Below are positions 1 through 6,106 of a stretch of DNA of 6,767 bases, piece by piece. The stretch covers positions 1-6,767 of the forward strand of contig JBFIHZ010000235.1 in NCBI GenBank assembly GCA_041601535.1, given 5' to 3'. How positions within the stretch are numbered: position 1 is the stretch's first letter; each line of letters begins with the position of its first letter. This DNA comes from JBFIHZ01 sp041601535 (GTDB lineage: Bacteria; Pseudomonadota; Gammaproteobacteria; Xanthomonadales; SZUA-36). The translations under genes were made by a program, and so were the position numbers. The notes beneath the pieces were generated by a model. It had not been told where the DNA came from, made no database searches, and saw nothing but the letters and a program-made list of their open reading frames with translations.

Positions 1-165
1 GATACCGATGCCTTCAAGCGCTTTTTCCACGCCATGCTGCAGCGCGGCATCTACCTGGCCCCGTCGGCCTTTGAAGCCGGTTTTGTTTCCTCGGCCCACA
101 CGGAAGCACATATTGAAACCACCCTCAAAGCGGCGCGGGAAGCATTCGCCACGCTGGGTGGCTAA
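1..165 (+). CDS. hemL: Glutamate-1-semialdehyde 2,1-aminomutase, C-terminal fragment
   Basis: This is the last 54 residues of a gene that enters from the left edge in frame 1 and stops at TAA (163-165). HemL is a cytosolic PLP enzyme that converts glutamate-1-semialdehyde to 5-aminolevulinate, the committed precursor of haem and other tetrapyrroles in the C5 pathway. The visible tail contains FFHAMLQRGIYLAPSAFEAG and then FVSSAHT, the typical C-terminal signature of HemL (a small-domain segment after the PLP-lysine region), followed by the usual closing helix ending in AREAFATLGG. The PLP lysine and the rest of the catalytic domain lie outside the window, so activity cannot be judged. It converges on the dehydrogenase gene at 666-1493. 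The general class-III aminotransferase fold is the only alternative reading, and the APSAFEAGF block favours HemL strongly. Confidence 0.93.
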   Translation, partial: DTDAFKRFFHAMLQRGIYLAPSAFEAGFVSSAHTEAHIETTLKAAREAFATLGG

Positions 166-250
166 GCTGCTGCAAGCTGTTGTTCGATTCGGAGTGCGCA
201 GCGTTCTGCCGCTCGGCCTTAACCCGGAGATTTTGTCAGGGCCATGCCAG

Positions 251-358
251 GACTGGACCGGGGACCGCCTTGCAGGACACACCGTGAATACGTCCCTGTA
301 GGTTAATCGGCAACATCCGTGTTGCCGATTGTCCTGCAAGGCGGTCCCCGGTCCTGTC
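251..358 (+). repeat. Nested inverted repeat 1 (outer stem enclosing two-palindrome core)
   Basis: The outer arms 255-279 and 330-354 are a perfect 25-bp inverted repeat. They extend to 251/358 with one mismatch (254/355). The 50-nt loop contains a core of two small palindromes. The first is TACG-TCCC-TGTA at 289-300 (one G-T position). The second has perfect 11-bp arms at 305-315 and 320-330 closed by a TCCG tetraloop. If transcribed it would fold into a very stable stem carrying two hairpins, and the inner arm's last base competes with the outer stem at 330. In DNA it could extrude as a cruciform. No T-run follows the right arm, so a standard intrinsic terminator is not obvious. The core matches that of repeat 2 in inverted orientation. 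Confidence 0.9.
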
Positions 359-439
359 GGTACAGGCCGGACCCAAGCCCAAGCGCTCCGATCCCTTGAC
401 CACCGCCCGGTGAAAAGAAGCTGGCCCTGAATCCCGTGA

Positions 440-547
440 GGCGGTGGCGGGGCTGTGTTTTCAGAGGTGTATGAAACAGGGATGTTTCATCCAAGTCCCC
501 AGGGATGGGTTTACGACGTCCTCTGAAAGCACAGCCCCGGCACCGCC
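440..547 (-). repeat. Nested inverted repeat 2 (same architecture, opposite orientation)
   Basis: The outer arms 440-467 and 520-547 pair over 28 positions with two imperfections (447/540 G-G and 458/529 G-T). The 52-nt loop holds two small palindromes. One has perfect 8-bp arms 471-478 and 483-490 around GGGA. The other has 4-bp arms 498-501 and 506-509, also around GGGA. Read on the minus strand both loops are TCCC, and the core aligns without gaps to the core of repeat 1, including the same 23-nt spacing between the two loops. The outer arm sequences have no resemblance to those of repeat 1. The element sits about 120 bp beyond the stop codon of the dehydrogenase gene. Reading on the minus strand, a T-rich stretch (CTTCTTTT, rc of 414-421) begins about 18 nt past the stem, which is too far for a textbook terminator. 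Confidence 0.88.
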
Positions 548-665
548 GTCACCGTTCGATCAGGGGTTTCCCGACATGAAGGCATTTCTCGGGGGGAATT
601 CAGCGGGGTCCGCACAGGCACAGGGAGCACCGCGGTCGCTGCCTTGAGGAACCAGGGGCCAGGCT

Positions 666-1493
666 TCAGTCCAGAAACAGGTCCTTCATCAACGGCTTGC
701 CCGGCGCGACCTGGTAGTGGTCGAAGTTTTTCACGCCGGCGGCGCGCAGCACGTTTTCGTCAAGGAAGAAGTTGCCGGTACAGGATTTCGCATCGCGGGT
801 CAGAATCTCATAGGCGGCGTCGGCCATGATCTCCGGCGTGCGGCAATTCTCCGCCGCCACTGCATCATCCAGCATATTGATTGCCGAGGTTGCGATAACG
901 GTGCGGGGCCACAAGGCGTTGACTGCAATACCGGCCTCGCGGAACTCCTCCGCCATGCCCAGTACACACAAGCTCATGCCGTACTTGGACATGGTGTAGG
1001 CCACATGGTCCTTGAACCAGGCCGGGTTCAGGTTAAGCGGCGGCGACAGGTTCAAGATGTGAGGATTGGACGACTTCAGCAGGTAGGGAATGCAGGCGCG
1101 GCTGGCGGTATAGCTGCCGCGCACGTTGACATCAAACATGCGGTCGAAATGCTTCATCTGCAGTTCCTGCGTGTTCTGCAGCATGATGGCGCTGGCGTTG
1201 TTGACCAGGATGTCCACACCGCCAAACTCTTCGGCCGCGCGGGTGACCGCGGCATCTACTGCCGCATCGTCGCGTACGTCGACTTTCAGCGCCAGGCCCT
1301 TGCCGCCGGCCGCTTCAATGGCTTCCACGGTTTCGTGGATGGTGCCGGGCAGCCTGGGGTGGCGGCGGTCGGTCTTGGCGGCGACCACGATATTGGCGCC
1401 ATCGCGTGCAGCGCGCAGCGCAATCGCCTTGCCGATGCCGCGTGAGGCGCCGGTGATGAAAATGGTTTGATCCCTCAAAACATGCCCACCCAT
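666..1493 (-). CDS. HSDL2-like short-chain dehydrogenase/reductase
   Basis: A 275-residue classical-type SDR, a cytosolic NAD(P)-dependent oxidoreductase with a Rossmann fold. Visible motifs are the cofactor loop TGASRGIG (residues 14-21), the acidic VDVRD (71-75), NNAS (98-101), N123 of the VNVRG segment, and the catalytic pair in YTMSK (Y166, K170). S150 in the LNLSPPLNLNP block stands in the usual serine region. ILNLSPPLNLNPAWFKDH, YGMSLCVLGMAEEF, AVNALWPRT and TGNFFLDEN are the hallmark blocks of the hydroxysteroid-dehydrogenase-like 2 (HSDL2) subfamily. The C-terminal SCP2 sterol-carrier domain of animal HSDL2 is absent, which is usual for bacterial members. The substrate is not known; an acyl or lipid-derived hydroxy/keto compound is plausible. 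The ATG at 1493 has a good GGGAG eight bases upstream. The gene lies 21 bp after the LtaS-like gene and probably shares its transcript. Confidence 0.95.
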   Translation of the reverse strand: MGGHVLRDQTIFITGASRGIGKAIALRAARDGANIVVAAKTDRRHPRLPGTIHETVEAIEAAGGKGLALKVDVRDDAAVDAAVTRAAEEFGGVDILVNNASAIMLQNTQELQMKHFDRMFDVNVRGSYTASRACIPYLLKSSNPHILNLSPPLNLNPAWFKDHVAYTMSKYGMSLCVLGMAEEFREAGIAVNALWPRTVIATSAINMLDDAVAAENCRTPEIMADAAYEILTRDAKSCTGNFFLDENVLRAAGVKNFDHYQVAPGKPLMKDLFLD

Positions 1494-1501
1494 GTCGAGT
1501 A

Positions 1502-1506
1502 CTCCC
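1502..1506 (-). promoter_or_regulatory. Ribosome-binding site of the dehydrogenase gene
   Basis: GGGAG on the minus strand, eight bases before the ATG at 1493. It lies inside the 21-bp gap after the upstream stop codon. This fixes the start and shows that the second gene has its own strong initiation signal. Confidence 0.7.
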
Positions 1507-1514
1507 AGTAGTTG

Positions 1515-3329
1515 TTATTGCCCGGTTGCTGGCTGGTTGCCAGGTTCCGCGGCTTCGCGTTGCTGGTATTCCGCGTGTCGCGCCAGACCTTCCAGCCGCA
1601 ACACGCCCAGTCGGTTCAGAATTGCCTGGCGATCGTCTGAACCCAGTTGCTGGTGCCGGACAAAGCGGGTGGCATCGCCTTCCAGCACCACCTGTCCGCG
1701 CCCATGGCTACATATTACCTCGACCAGACCGCGCCGGTCTCCCCGCGAATGAAAAGCGCAGTTTGGAGCAGGCGCCGGTGCGAACATATTGGCCTGCAGC
1801 GGTGCCAGCTCGGCTGAGCCGTTCAGCCAGGCGTCGAACGAGGGTACCAGGTCAGCCTGGGAATGGACGTGGCCGTTGCTGCTGCCGGCGGTGAAACCCT
1901 CACCAATAATAAACGCGGGGATCTGCGAGTGGACATTGTCGCCAAAGCGCTCACGCTCATCGGGCGGGATGGGCGTCATGGAGCGATGATCGGACAGCAC
2001 CAGCAAAACGCCGGTGTCGAAATAACCCGAGTGCCTGAGTTGCCGGAGAAAAGCACCGAACTCGCGGTCGGCATACTGCATGGCCAGTTGCAGCGAGCGT
2101 TGGCCTGAATCCGGGTCCATGTACGGTTGATGCGTGGTCACGGTTTCCAGCACCAGCAGGTAGGGTGCGGTGGCCTGCTCCAGCCAGGCGGCAGCGCGCT
2201 GGTACAGCGCCTGGTCTGAGGCAGCACCAAACGCATAGCGGGGCTGATCCTGGTAAAACGGGTGCTCGTTGCCTTCGACGTAATCAAAGCCCAGGTCTTG
2301 CAGCCAAAGCCCTTTCTGGTAAATATCCAGCGGTCCGGTAGTCAGGAAGGCGGTGTGATAACCCTGGTCTGAGAACACCGAGGGCAGGGTCCGTTCGATG
2401 CCCCACATGGAATGAAAAGGCGGGGTCTCAAACCAGTGCAGAAAGGGAGCCCACAGCGGCTGGCCGGCCAGTATGCCGACCAGGCCTTTGTCGGTGGAAA
2501 ACCCGATGCTGTGAAAGTTGGTGAAGCGCAGTCCGCCAAGGGCGGCGTCGTCCAGCTGCGGAGTCCAGTTGCTGCTGCCGCCAAACAGGGCGCTGTGCCA
2601 CAACGACCAGGATTCAAGCATGATGACGATCACATTGCGTCCGCCGGCCCCGGGCTGGCTGGTGGTGGTCGTCATGGTTTGCTGGCGTGCCGCTGCAGTG
2701 CGCAGTTCATCCGCTGCGGCATCCGAATAACGCTGCCGCTCGGTAGTGGCCAGGTTGGCGGCAAAGACATTGGTCACGGCCCAGTCGTTGACATAGGTTT
2801 CAGTGGGCAATACAACCGGCGCCGAAAGCGACAGCAGCAGAATGACCAGCAAAGCCAGGCGCTGGCCCCGGGTACGCATGGGCCGCAACAGGACCAGGCC
2901 GGTGAATACCAGCAGCACGCAAAGCAGGATGCCAAGCGTGGGCCAGGTGCCACCCATGCCGGATGAGAACTGGTCCCAGACGGCGGCGTAATCCTTGATG
3001 AACAGCTGCGCGTCGGACAAGAACAAGCGGGAATTGAACAGGCGGAAAACCACCACGTCGGCCAGGTGGATCAACAGCACCAGGCCCAGACCGGCCTGTA
3101 ACAGACGTCCTGGCCAGTCCGGCCGGGGCAGGCCGGCCAGCAACAACACACCGGCGGCAAGGCTGACCATCACCAGATCCGCTTTCACCACGGCCAGATC
3201 AAAGCAGTCCGTGCACGCGATATAGGTACCGATTTTTGCTTCCACCACCTGTGTGCGCAGGTAGATCAACAGGGCCAGCAGGGCCAGAATCACGATCAGC
3301 CCCAGGCTGGAAACCAAATGTCGGCGCAT
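1515..3329 (-). CDS. LTA synthase / OpgB-type membrane sulfatase-fold transferase
   Basis: A 604-residue inner-membrane protein of the LtaS/OpgB alkaline-phosphatase superfamily, whose members move phosphoglycerol or similar head groups from lipids to a periplasmic acceptor. Five hydrophobic segments lie near residues 5-24, 50-67, 76-96, 131-149 and 157-174, and the periplasmic catalytic domain begins near 231. Visible metal and catalytic positions are E239 in NVIVIMLESWS, the likely nucleophile T279 in GFSTDKG, H400 in TTHQPYMDP, and D447-H448 in VLSDHRS. These occur in the order and spacing of LtaS-like enzymes. Length fits the family. The ATG at 3329 was chosen because it directly precedes the first TM segment and has AGGA nine bases upstream. 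An in-frame ATG at 3470 would add 47 non-conserved residues. It is transcribed divergently from the DedA fusion and followed by the dehydrogenase. Donor and acceptor are unknown; Gram-negatives lack LTA, so an osmoregulated glucan or glycolipid is a guess. Confidence 0.92.
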   Translation of the reverse strand: MRRHLVSSLGLIVILALLALLIYLRTQVVEAKIGTYIACTDCFDLAVVKADLVMVSLAAGVLLLAGLPRPDWPGRLLQAGLGLVLLIHLADVVVFRLFNSRLFLSDAQLFIKDYAAVWDQFSSGMGGTWPTLGILLCVLLVFTGLVLLRPMRTRGQRLALLVILLLSLSAPVVLPTETYVNDWAVTNVFAANLATTERQRYSDAAADELRTAAARQQTMTTTTSQPGAGGRNVIVIMLESWSLWHSALFGGSSNWTPQLDDAALGGLRFTNFHSIGFSTDKGLVGILAGQPLWAPFLHWFETPPFHSMWGIERTLPSVFSDQGYHTAFLTTGPLDIYQKGLWLQDLGFDYVEGNEHPFYQDQPRYAFGAASDQALYQRAAAWLEQATAPYLLVLETVTTHQPYMDPDSGQRSLQLAMQYADREFGAFLRQLRHSGYFDTGVLLVLSDHRSMTPIPPDERERFGDNVHSQIPAFIIGEGFTAGSSNGHVHSQADLVPSFDAWLNGSAELAPLQANMFAPAPAPNCAFHSRGDRRGLVEVICSHGRGQVVLEGDATRFVRHQQLGSDDRQAILNRLGVLRLEGLARHAEYQQREAAEPGNQPATGQ

Positions 3330-3338
3330 CTTGTCGAA

Positions 3339-3342
3339 TCCT
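3339..3342 (-). promoter_or_regulatory. Ribosome-binding site supporting the start at 3329
   Basis: AGGA on the minus strand, nine bases before the ATG at 3329. It favours this start over the in-frame upstream ATG at 3470, whose protein extension has no membrane or domain character. Confidence 0.6.
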
Positions 3343-3498
3343 GTTGCGGCGGTTCGGGCGTCAATTCCGTCAGTCAGACTGGTGTATGGACGGTGGTAAC
3401 CGCGTGATGTAATCGGCAATCCATTATCATAACCACCTTCTGGCCGGACCACGAAGCCCGGGGCGGGCAAACCGGCCGTAGAATCACACCATCAATTC

Positions 3499-3502
3499 AG
3501 GA
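3499..3502 (+). promoter_or_regulatory. Ribosome-binding site for the GTG start of the DedA fusion
   Basis: AGGA seven bases before the GTG at 3510. It supports a GTG start, since no in-frame ATG lies nearby before the first DedA hydrophobic segment. Confidence 0.65.
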
Positions 3503-3509
3503 CAATCGT

Positions 3510-5528
3510 GTGGAACCTGCTGGCTGGACACAAGAACTGCTGACCTGGTTAAACGCCAATCCGGGATGGGGCGCGGTCATTGTTCTGCTGGTGTCCTTCC
3601 TTGAATCGCTGGTTCTGGTTGGCATTTTGCTGCCGGGTATCATGATCCTGTTCGGCGTTGGCGCGCTGATCGGGCTGGGCGTACTGGACACCCTGCCGAT
3701 CTGGCTGGCAGCCAGTTGCGGCGCCTTCCTGGGCGATGTCTTCAGTTATTACCTGGGCTATCGGTATCGTGAACACCTGTTGGAGGTGTGGCCGTTCTCG
3801 CGCTACCCGGGATTGATGGAAAGAGGCCTGCGGTTTTTCAACCGGCATGGCGCCAAGAGCGTGGTGGCCGGCCGTTTTATCGGCCCGCTGCGGCCCATCA
3901 TACCGGCCGTGGTCGGCATCATGGGCATGCGTCCCACCCGCTTTGTGCCGGTCGACCTGGCGGCCAGTGTCGCCTGGGCGCCGACATTCCTGTTACCCGG
4001 CATTTTGTTCGGTGCCTCGCTTGAGGTGGCTTCCGAATACACCGGCCGGCTGACCGTGGTGCTGGTGATCCTGCTGATCGTGCTGTGGCTGACCTGGTGG
4101 GGCGTGCGTATGGTCTATGAGCCGCTGGCCAGCCGTTCGGCACGCTGGATGCGGCATGGTATTCGCTGGACCCGCCGACACCCCATCCTGGGGCGAATCA
4201 CCGGGCCGCTGCTGGACCCGTCCCAGCCCGAGGTGCTGTCGGTATCCATGCTCGGCCTGCTGCTGGTGGTGCTGTTCTGGGGCCTGTTGATGTTGTTGTT
4301 CCTGTCGCCCTTTTCATCGCAGCCACAAGCGTTGGATCAGGCGGTGCGCGACCTGGCCCTGTCCCTGCGCAACCACCTGGCCGATCCGCTGATGGTGGCG
4401 GTGTCGGTGCTGGGGCACTGGCAGGTCATTCTGCTGTCCAGTTCGGCTGTGCTGCTGTGGTTGATGGGCGCACGCCGCAAGCATGCGGCCGTGCACTGGC
4501 TGGTGGCCATTGGCGGTGGCTGGGTGTTGCAGTTGGTGTTGGCCTGGAGTCTGCGCGCCACGCCGCAGGTGTTTGAGTTGCCGCAGGCGGCCGTGCTCAG
4601 CCCCAGTTCCGCGATGAGCCTGGCCACCGTTGTGTTCGCTTTTTTCGCGATCATGATTGCCCGCGAAGTGAAACGCAAACACCGGCAGTGGCCGTACCTG
4701 GCTGCCGCATTGATGCTGATCCTGCTGGTGCTGGCGCGGCTGTACCTGGGGCTGGAATGGCTCAGCGGCGCTTTGATGGGACTGCTGCTGGGCCTGGCGT
4801 GGACAGCCATTGTCGGTATCGCCTACCGGCAGCGTGCCGGCCGGCCGTTCTCAGGCGCGGTGGCCGGGCTGATATTTTACGGTGCGGTGTTCCTGCTGTT
4901 CAGCTGGCGGGTGGCCCAGGAAGTGCCCGGGGAACTGCATGCCTTGCAGGCCGTCGCACCCAGCCAGCACATGTCGGAAAGCATCTGGTGGGATAAAACC
5001 TGGGTCGATTTACCGATTGATCGCACCGGGGTTTACTCGGTGGCGTCGCGGCGTTTCAACGCCCAGGTGGCGGTGCCGCCCGATGTCATGGCGGACCTGC
5101 TGGCCGGTGATGGCTGGGAACGGGTGCCGGAAAGCGATTGGCGCTGGGTTCTGCAGGCGCTCAACCCAGAGCCGAATGAAGCCTCTCTGCCGTTACTGGG
5201 CCGTGCCTTCCGCGGGCGCTCCGAAGCCTTGCTGATGCGCAAGATGAACCCGAACAGCGGGCAGTGGGTCACGGTGCGTATGTGGGATTCCGGTGTGCGG
5301 CTGGTGCCCGGTGAGCGCATCCTTTACCTGGCGCAGATTTCGGAAGAGGAACTGGTACAGCGGTTCGGCCTGTTCAGCTACTGGCGCTCCGCGCCGTTCG
5401 ACGTCAACGGCATGGTACTGCTGCGCAAAACGCTGGGCAGCCTGCAGCAAAAAGCCGTGGGTAAGGATCTTCTGCTGTTACGCCAGGCCCCGCAGCCGGC
5501 CGGGCCCGACCGCCATCAGTCAGACTGA
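3510..5528 (+). CDS. DedA - degenerate PAP2 - LssY C-terminal domain membrane protein
   Basis: A 672-residue inner-membrane protein with three parts. Residues 1 to about 205 are a DedA (SNARE-associated/VTT) domain, a family that includes undecaprenyl-phosphate and phospholipid flippases. It has E32, the LLPG turn (40-43), GD at 75-76, and the block FFNRHGAKSVVAGRFIGPLR with R122 and R128. Residues about 240-470 form a multi-helix PAP2 (lipid phosphatase) region with hydrophobic segments near 243-266, 292-319, 327-346, 366-384, 395-413, 417-438 and 447-467. Residues about 490-645 are a soluble LssY C-terminal domain, recognisable by WDSGVRLVPGERILYLAQIS. The PAP2 active site is missing: PSGH reads PSSA (365-368), and the SRxxxxxHxxxD motif reads ARLYLGLEWLSG (409-420) with H and D replaced by E416 and G420. 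The KxxxxxxRP motif is not recognisable either. The protein may therefore act as a lipid transporter or scaffold and not as a phosphatase. It starts at GTG and overlaps the LON gene tail-to-tail by 13 bp. Confidence 0.92.
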   Translation: MEPAGWTQELLTWLNANPGWGAVIVLLVSFLESLVLVGILLPGIMILFGVGALIGLGVLDTLPIWLAASCGAFLGDVFSYYLGYRYREHLLEVWPFSRYPGLMERGLRFFNRHGAKSVVAGRFIGPLRPIIPAVVGIMGMRPTRFVPVDLAASVAWAPTFLLPGILFGASLEVASEYTGRLTVVLVILLIVLWLTWWGVRMVYEPLASRSARWMRHGIRWTRRHPILGRITGPLLDPSQPEVLSVSMLGLLLVVLFWGLLMLLFLSPFSSQPQALDQAVRDLALSLRNHLADPLMVAVSVLGHWQVILLSSSAVLLWLMGARRKHAAVHWLVAIGGGWVLQLVLAWSLRATPQVFELPQAAVLSPSSAMSLATVVFAFFAIMIAREVKRKHRQWPYLAAALMLILLVLARLYLGLEWLSGALMGLLLGLAWTAIVGIAYRQRAGRPFSGAVAGLIFYGAVFLLFSWRVAQEVPGELHALQAVAPSQHMSESIWWDKTWVDLPIDRTGVYSVASRRFNAQVAVPPDVMADLLAGDGWERVPESDWRWVLQALNPEPNEASLPLLGRAFRGRSEALLMRKMNPNSGQWVTVRMWDSGVRLVPGERILYLAQISEEELVQRFGLFSYWRSAPFDVNGMVLLRKTLGSLQQKAVGKDLLLLRQAPQPAGPDRHQSD

Positions 5529-6106
5529 AAACGGGGCAGTATTTCCAGCAGATCCTGCAGCCGGGCAATGGGATCGTCCATTTCAAGCAACTGCTGCTTT
5601 TCCACCACCGACAGCGGCAGCAGTTCAGACAGACGGTAACCTACCCAGGCGGCATCCTGCAGGCTTTCCGGGGTAAACGAGGGATAGTTCTGGCCAACCT
5701 TTTCCATAAACCGGTCCAGCACCTGGCACAGCACCGAGTAATTTGGCGGCACGTCGGAGCGGGCGGGCTCCGGCAGCAGGGCGACCTGTGCCAGCAGCAA
5801 GCCGTCCTTCTGTTTGCGCGTCTGGCGGATGACAAACCGGCTGGTGCCAATTGCTGATACACCGAGCAGCCCGTCTTCCAGCGTGTACCAGTCCACGATG
5901 TGCGCCAGCGTGCCGGTTTCTGCCGTGCGCACCGGCGCCACGGCTTCCTCGCCTTCCATGATCAGGCACACGCCGAAGCCACTGTCGCTGCTGGCGCAGT
6001 TGCGCACCATGTCGAGATAGCGTTGTTCAAAAATGCGCAGCTGCAGGTAACCGTCCGGAAACAGCACGGTACGCAGCGGAAACAGCGGAACCTCAAGCGT
6101 GCTCAT
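5516..6106 (-). CDS. LON peptidase substrate-binding domain protein
   Basis: A 196-residue cytosolic protein consisting of a single LON-N (PUA-like) substrate-binding domain, without the AAA+ ATPase or Ser-Lys protease parts of true Lon. The opening EVPLFPLRTVLFPDGYLQLR with IFEQRYLDMV is the family signature. GFGVCLI (43-49) and GTLAHIVDW (65-73) are the expected strand blocks, and the C-terminal half (about 120-190) is the helical bundle, with RLSELLPLSVVEKQQLLEMD. Length is normal for the family (COG2802-like). Function is not established; a role in recognising misfolded or regulatory proteins is inferred from Lon. The ATG at 6106 sits inside the end of mpl, so the two genes are translationally coupled. 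AGAGG lies only three bases before this ATG, which is close, but the conserved N-terminus leaves no better start. Confidence 0.93.
   Translation of the reverse strand: MSTLEVPLFPLRTVLFPDGYLQLRIFEQRYLDMVRNCASSDSGFGVCLIMEGEEAVAPVRTAETGTLAHIVDWYTLEDGLLGVSAIGTSRFVIRQTRKQKDGLLLAQVALLPEPARSDVPPNYSVLCQVLDRFMEKVGQNYPSFTPESLQDAAWVGYRLSELLPLSVVEKQQLLEMDDPIARLQDLLEILPRFQSD

Larger units (their letters stand above)
166..665. other. Convergent intergenic region carrying two structured repeats
   Basis: This 500-bp gap separates the ends of hemL (plus) and the dehydrogenase gene (minus). No convincing gene is visible: the short open frames here have no good ribosome-binding site and fall across the palindromes. 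The gap holds the two nested inverted repeats described separately. The remaining parts (166-250, 359-439 and 548-665) show only weak small palindromes, such as CCTGT/ACAGG at 353-366 and CCCGA/TCGGG at 570-593. No classical stem followed by a T-run is present for either flanking gene. The repeats are therefore the only candidates for ending transcription of the two converging units. Confidence 0.75.
3330..3509. promoter_or_regulatory. Divergent promoter region between the LtaS-like and DedA-fusion genes
   Basis: This 180-bp stretch separates two divergent starts, so promoters for both must lie here or close by. On the plus strand TAGAAT (3479-3484) is a five-of-six match to a sigma70 -10 box, but no good -35 box lies 16-18 bp upstream. 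On the minus strand the AT-rich TATGATAATG (3420-3429) is the best -10-like patch, with only a weak -35 (TGGTCC). A GGCCGG/CCGGCC inverted repeat (3442-3447 and 3472-3477) and the odd palindrome GGTAACC (3395-3401) are possible but unproven operator sites. Promoter positions are low confidence; the role of the region as a whole is firmer. Confidence 0.45.

Noticed and set aside
8..301. 97-codon open frame on the plus strand over the hemL end and repeat 1
   Set aside because: Its first half is out of frame with the clear HemL tail and its second half lies in the palindrome; there is no ribosome-binding site or protein-like composition.
298..330. REP/RAYT-type repeat with a GTAG foot
   Set aside because: GTAG occurs at 298-301 near the second hairpin of repeat 1, but the equivalent position of repeat 2 reads GGGG and the spacing to the hairpin is three bases, so the classic REP pattern is not met.
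251..358. Ordinary Rho-independent terminator of hemL
   Set aside because: The stem is much too long, its loop is 50 nt, and no T-run follows on either strand; a termination role by some other mechanism remains possible.
251..547. Integron attC site or CRISPR-like array
   Set aside because: There are only two copies, in opposite orientation, with no integrase-type simple sites and no spacer-repeat periodicity.
303..647. Short open frames on both strands across the two nested repeats
   Set aside because: They follow the palindromic DNA, have biased low-quality composition, and lack initiation signals.
717..1445. 242-codon plus-strand open frame
   Set aside because: It is antisense to the well-supported HSDL2-like dehydrogenase and is rich in His/Gly/Gln, typical of a shadow frame in GC-rich DNA.
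2412..2966. 184-codon plus-strand open frame
   Set aside because: It is antisense to the transferase, whose catalytic motifs are intact; composition is shadow-like.
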